Shown here: piece after piece, positions 60,867 to 64,000 of the stretch | How positions within the stretch are numbered: position 1 is the stretch's first letter | Layout of the letters: every line of letters starts with the position of its first letter | Source: Novosphingobium rosa NBRC 15208 | Lineage (GTDB): Bacteria; Pseudomonadota; Alphaproteobacteria; Sphingomonadales; Sphingomonadaceae | Length of the DNA: 64,000 bases | Direction: 5' to 3' | Assembly: GCF_001598555.1 (NCBI RefSeq) | Contig: NZ_BCZE01000022.1 | Coordinates: forward strand, 62,001 to 126,000 | The notes under the pieces: generated by a model | Seen by the model: the letters and a program-made list of their open reading frames with translations, nothing else | Databases searched by the model: none | What the model was told of the DNA's origin: nothing | Program-made: the position numbers and the translations under genes

Positions 60867-61547
60867 TTGCGGCAGGCTGGGATGATGGTGGCGGTGCTGG
60901 CAGCGGCCCTTGCGTTGGGCGGTTGCGGGCAGAAGCCGGAGGACGCCGCGTCCGGTGGTGCGGCCTCGGCGCAGAGTGCGCCTCAGGCACAGGGCGCCAG
61001 GATCGTGGCGTTGGGCGACAGTCTGCTCGCCGGTTACGGCATCACCCCGCAGCAGGCCTATCCCGCCCGGCTGGAGGCGGCTTTGCGCGCGCAGGGCGTG
61101 GCGGCCAGCGTCACCAATGCCGGCGTTTCGGGCGACACCACCGCCGATGGCCTCGCCCGGCTGGACTTCACGCTGGGTGGGCAAAAGCCCGATCTGGTGC
61201 TGATCTCGCTGGGGGGCAACGATATGCTGCGCGGGCTCCCGCCCGAGACCGCGCGGGCCAATCTGGATGCGATCCTGACCAGTCTGAAGAAGAAGCATAT
61301 CCCCGTCGTGCTGCTGGGCATGATGGCGGCGCCCAATATGGGCAAGGCCTATGGCAAGAGCTTCGATGCGATCTATCCCGATCTGGCGAAAAAGCATCAC
61401 GCCGCGCTGGTGCCTTTCTTCATGGCCCCGATCATGGGCAAGGAGGGCATGCAGCTTCCCGATCATATCCACCCCACGCCCGAAGGGGTGGAGGCCATGG
61501 TAAAGGCCACCATCGGCACGGTGAAGGGCGCCTTGCCAAAGAAGTAA
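60867..61547 (+). CDS. tesA: TesA-like arylesterase/lysophospholipase L1 (SGNH hydrolase), lipoprotein
   Basis: About 226 residues. The signal peptide ends in the lipobox LALGGC. SGNH blocks: I is IVALGDSLLAGYG (nucleophile Ser), II is NAGVSGDTTADG, III is LGGNDMLRG, V is DHIHPTPEG (Asp/His). It hydrolyses acyl esters in the periplasm. Divergent from ybbA. The TTG at 60867 is chosen because it gives an Arg-containing signal n-region and AAAGGG upstream; the ATG at 60882 is an alternative. Confidence 0.88.
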   Translation: MRQAGMMVAVLAAALALGGCGQKPEDAASGGAASAQSAPQAQGARIVALGDSLLAGYGITPQQAYPARLEAALRAQGVAASVTNAGVSGDTTADGLARLDFTLGGQKPDLVLISLGGNDMLRGLPPETARANLDAILTSLKKKHIPVVLLGMMAAPNMGKAYGKSFDAIYPDLAKKHHAALVPFFMAPIMGKEGMQLPDHIHPTPEGVEAMVKATIGTVKGALPKK

Positions 61548-61552
61548 CAAGG

Positions 61553-61598
61553 GAAAATGCGAGAGGATGATCCCCTCGCGCTCCCATGACGTCTCCTG
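61553..61598 (+). repeat. Dispersed palindromic repeat, copy 3
   Basis: AATGCGAGAGGATGATCCCC TCGCG, then CTCCCATGACGTCTCC, close to copy 1 with a shorter or imperfect palindrome. It begins 6 bases after the tesA stop and may help end that transcript. Confidence 0.6.
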
Positions 61599-61783
61599 GG
61601 GACAGATCGGCGGCTGCCCAGCGTTGCGGGGCAAGGCGCGCGCGGAGAAGGGCTGTTGAATGCGTGAGGCGCTTCTTCTTTAGCGCGATGAAAAGGCTGG
61701 ATTGGTTCGTGGACGCCGTATAGTATGCGATCGAATTGGGGGATCGCGTAGCACATCGGGGGATGCAACTGGGAAAGGCCGTT

Positions 61784-62253
61784 ATGTATAACGCCAGCGT
61801 ATTTCGAACGAATGTTGTTGATGTCGCCCTCAAGACAATCGGCATGTACAGCGCCGCCGCCTCGGATCTCCTGCTCGGCACGGCGGTGCATGAGAGCGGC
61901 GGGTTCCGCTGGAACCGTCAGCTCGGCAACGGTCCGGCCCGGGGCTATTTCCAGATGGAAGTCGCCACGCACAATGATATCTGGCCAACTATCTGAAATA
62001 CAGAAGCTCTTTGGGGGATCTCGTCAAAAAGACCCTCAAGCCGGGCCAGAGCGCCACCGCCGAGACCATGGTGGACAATGAGTATTATGCCGCAGCCATG
62101 GCGCGCATCCGATACAGGCGTGCGCCCGCCCCGCTGCCGCCTGCGGGCAATGTCGAGGCTTTGGCCAAGTATTGGAAGCTTTACTACAACACGCTGGGCG
62201 GTCGCGGAACATGGCAACAGTTCTCCGCGAATTGGGAGAAGTACATCAAATGA
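61784..62253 (+). pseudogene. Phage-type lysozyme-like protein gene with a frameshift
   Basis: Two reading frames join into one phage-like protein. The first (61784 to the stop at 61996) encodes FRTNVVDVALKTIGMYSAAA, TAVHESGGFRWNRQ and GPARGYFQMEVATHNDIW; the second continues ANYLKYRSSLGDLVKKTLKP, NEYYAAAMARIRYRRAPAPLP and YWKLYYNTLGG. In the right frame the junction would read DIW-ANYLKY, so one base is missing near 61981-61987. Catalytic Glu could be in HESGG. The AAAGG-ATG start is good and the second part overlaps the next gene by ATGA. It is a frameshifted gene, a sequencing error or a programmed frameshift. Confidence 0.7.
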
Positions 62254-62726
62254 GCAAGGGGCTGACGCGGGGGGTGACCCCCCTTCCGGGCGTGGCCCTG
62301 ATGGCGGCCCTGTCTTTCGTCGGGGCGCAGCCGGCCCATGCGGCGGGCAAGCTTCTGGTCCAGCTGCATGTTACGAAGGCGGATCTGATGCCCAGAAAGC
62401 CCGGCAGCAAATATATCGATGGCTTTGTCGAGGGCGGGCAGTTCGAGATTCTGCTCAAGCCTTCATCCGTGCCGGTGCAGGCGCCGATGTGCCGCCAGCT
62501 CATCATTGCCCGCATGCCGTCGAGCGATCCGACGAGGAATGACACCGGCCCCGAAATCGCCGCGAAAAAGCGGCTGTTCGACAAGTTCGAGGCCTTGAAG
62601 GCGGGGCGCATCGCAGCGGTGGACGTCGCGGTCGATGCGGCGCCCTATGGGAAACAGGTTTCGGCCTCGCCGCGCGTCGTCAGGCTGAGCGAGTGCAACC
62701 TGTTTTTCCTGCCACCCAAGCCATAA
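62250..62726 (+). CDS. Secreted hypothetical protein
   Basis: A 158-residue protein whose ATG overlaps the stop of the lysozyme-like gene. The signal peptide ends about AHAAGK. Two Cys residues (APMCRQLIIARM; LSECNLFFLP) may form a disulfide in the periplasm. No family recognised; co-location with the phage-type lysozyme suggests the pair came together. Confidence 0.6.
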   Translation: MSKGLTRGVTPLPGVALMAALSFVGAQPAHAAGKLLVQLHVTKADLMPRKPGSKYIDGFVEGGQFEILLKPSSVPVQAPMCRQLIIARMPSSDPTRNDTGPEIAAKKRLFDKFEALKAGRIAAVDVAVDAAPYGKQVSASPRVVRLSECNLFFLPPKP

Positions 62727-62774
62727 CATCCGGAAAGCCAAGAATGCGCGGTTGCGGCTTCGCCGGGGCGCAAG

Positions 62775-62824
62775 GCAGACATGAAAGGGAGCGCGAGGGG
62801 ATAACCCCCTCGCATTCTTTTTCC
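62775..62824 (-). repeat. Dispersed palindromic repeat, copy 4 (partial), probable bidirectional terminator
   Basis: Read on the minus strand: GAATGCGAGGGGGTTATCCC CTCGCGCTCCC, then a degenerate TTTCATGTC. On the plus strand the stem is followed by CATTCTTTTTCC, so it can terminate the secreted protein gene; it abuts the stop of the leftward GT2 gene. Confidence 0.65.
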
Positions 62825-64000
62825 CTATAAACTCAGCTCGTAACGCTCACTCTGCCGATCCAGATAGCGATGGTGCAGCGGATCGCGGAACGTATCGGTG
62901 CCCCACCGCGTGCGTAGCATGGCCAGTTCCTCGCCATGTCGCGCGGGGCGGCGACTGGCGGGCGCGTCATGATGCAGCAGCAGGGCCTCGGGCACATAGA
63001 TGTTGCGCAGGCCGCTTTGCTCCAGCTTCAGGCACAGATCCACATCATGGAAGGCGTGAGCGAAGGCGTCCTCGTCCAGCCCGCCTGCCGCCTCGAATTT
63101 TTCGCGTGCAATCAGCAGGCAGGCGCTGCTGACGGCGGTGACATGGCGGGTGATATGGGCCTGGGCGAAATAGCCCGCCTCGGCGTCACGCTGGAAGCGG
63201 TGAGCGTGGCCCGCGCCTTCGCCCAGCCCGACGACCAATCCGGCGTGATGGATGGTGCCGTTGCGGTTGAGCAGCCTTGCGCCTGCCGCTCCGGTCTCGG
63301 CGCGGATGGCGTGGCGCAGCAGGGCGGTGAGCCAGAGGTCGTCCAGCACCTCGACCTGCGGGCTCATCAGGCAGAGGAAGCGGCCCTGTGCGGCGCGGGC
63401 GGCGCGGTTGAGCAGGGCGGCGCTGCCGGGCGCGTCGGCCAGGCGCAGCACGGTGACGCGCGGGTTCTGCGCGATGCGGCCCAGATAGCGCTCCATCTCG
63501 GGGCCGGGCATCCCGTGGCTGGCGATCACCACATGGCTCTGTTGATAGCGTGTTGAACCCAGCAGGCTGAGAACGCAGCGGCGCAGGGGCTCGGCCTTCT
63601 GCCCGGCGGGGATCAGGATGCTGACGGGCCCGGGGTCGGCGGGCAGGGCCCATTCGATGCGGTGGGTGCCCCAGGGGCCGGGGCTGATGGTGGCCCCTTC
63701 ATGCTCGAGCGCGCGGGCCAGGGCGGCGAGGCGCGCGGCGTGACGGCCCACGGGGGCGGGTTGCTCCGGCGCGGGGGGCTCGGCGCCCTGTTCCAGCGGG
63801 GGCGCGGCGGGCGGGGGCGCGACAGGCAGATCCTCGATGGACCCTGCGGCGCTGGCGGCGCCTTCGACGGCGGGGGCCAGATCGGGTTCGGCGCTGTCTT
63901 CCGGGGTCTCGGGATGGTCTGCGGTGTCGCGCTCGTCCTCCTTGCCGATCTGGGCGAGGATATGGGGTACATGGACCACGCTGGCCTCTTCGCGCGCGGT
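62825..64000 (-). CDS. GT2-family glycosyltransferase, partial (5' end outside window)
   Basis: The frame is open to the window edge; an internal GTG at 63979 is unlikely to be the real start because it lies within VVHVPHILAQIG, which looks like the end of a preceding glycosyltransferase domain. After an acidic/Pro-rich linker, a GT2 domain begins at VSILIPAGQKAEPLRRCVLS and continues with GRFLCLMSPQVEVLDDLWLT, NRNGTIHHAGLVVGLGEGAG and the GGLDEDAFAHAFHDVDLCLK motif. The DXD position reads SPQ rather than DDD, so metal binding may differ. Probably a multi-domain polysaccharide or O-antigen glycosyltransferase. Confidence 0.8.
   Translation of the reverse strand, partial: TAREEASVVHVPHILAQIGKEDERDTADHPETPEDSAEPDLAPAVEGAASAAGSIEDLPVAPPPAAPPLEQGAEPPAPEQPAPVGRHAARLAALARALEHEGATISPGPWGTHRIEWALPADPGPVSILIPAGQKAEPLRRCVLSLLGSTRYQQSHVVIASHGMPGPEMERYLGRIAQNPRVTVLRLADAPGSAALLNRAARAAQGRFLCLMSPQVEVLDDLWLTALLRHAIRAETGAAGARLLNRNGTIHHAGLVVGLGEGAGHAHRFQRDAEAGYFAQAHITRHVTAVSSACLLIAREKFEAAGGLDEDAFAHAFHDVDLCLKLEQSGLRNIYVPEALLLHHDAPASRRPARHGEELAMLRTRWGTDTFRDPLHHRYLDRQSERYELSL

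Overview
The window is high-GC DNA from an alphaproteobacterium, most likely of the Sphingomonadales and Novosphingobium-like. This rests on the gene repertoire: TonB receptors paired with esterases, a MucR/Ros regulator, an alphaproteobacterial type RNA polymerase alpha-CTD module and an RP4-type trb cluster of the kind found on sphingomonad and Tn4371-like elements. No rRNA is present, so genus is inference.

Bases 1 to about 33,100 are the right part of an integrative conjugative element (ICE). Its left end and integrase lie outside the window. From left to right it carries a TetR gene cut by the edge and a membrane protein; an AlpA-like HTH, the TraF pilin peptidase and a lytic transglycosylase; a cargo island (DUF1016 nuclease, HNH endonuclease, and an unusual protein joining a TIR-like domain, an RNA polymerase alpha-CTD and a membrane segment); a 1 kb hairpin-rich stretch; an accessory block in which most genes are preceded by a perfect hairpin (DUF736, truncated ArdC, DUF2958, ParB-like, unknown, MucR with a degenerate zinc finger, HEPN protein); an oriT candidate next to the relaxase RlxS; and one long run of traG-copG-trbBCDEJLFGI-DUF2274-alpA-alpA. 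The right tip holds small unknowns, an AT-rich gene for a nuclease-fold-like membrane protein and an orphan amidoligase-like enzyme. It closes at 33,086-33,102 on a copy of a tRNA-Ser 3' end, preceded by two direct repeats: a typical attR.

The conjugation genes form a complete mating-pair formation set. RlxS nicks and pilots DNA, TraG couples it to the channel, TrbB and TrbE are ATPases, TrbC is the pilin processed by TraF, TrbD/E/F/G/I/J/L build the channel, and the transglycosylase opens peptidoglycan.

From 33,103 on the DNA is chromosomal: an operon of carboxylesterase, alpha/beta hydrolase and TonB receptor; a P-loop kinase-like gene; a DUF429 protein; tRNA-Thr and tRNA-Glu; RarA; a hotdog thioesterase; a GT4 glycosyltransferase; envelope and small proteins; a radical SAM protein; TypA/BipA; a second TonB receptor; three tandem DUF805 genes; the ybbP-ybbA-tesA cluster; a frameshifted phage-type lysozyme-like gene; and the end of a GT2 glycosyltransferase cut by the window edge. 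A dispersed palindromic repeat with four recognisable copies marks gene ends in this half.
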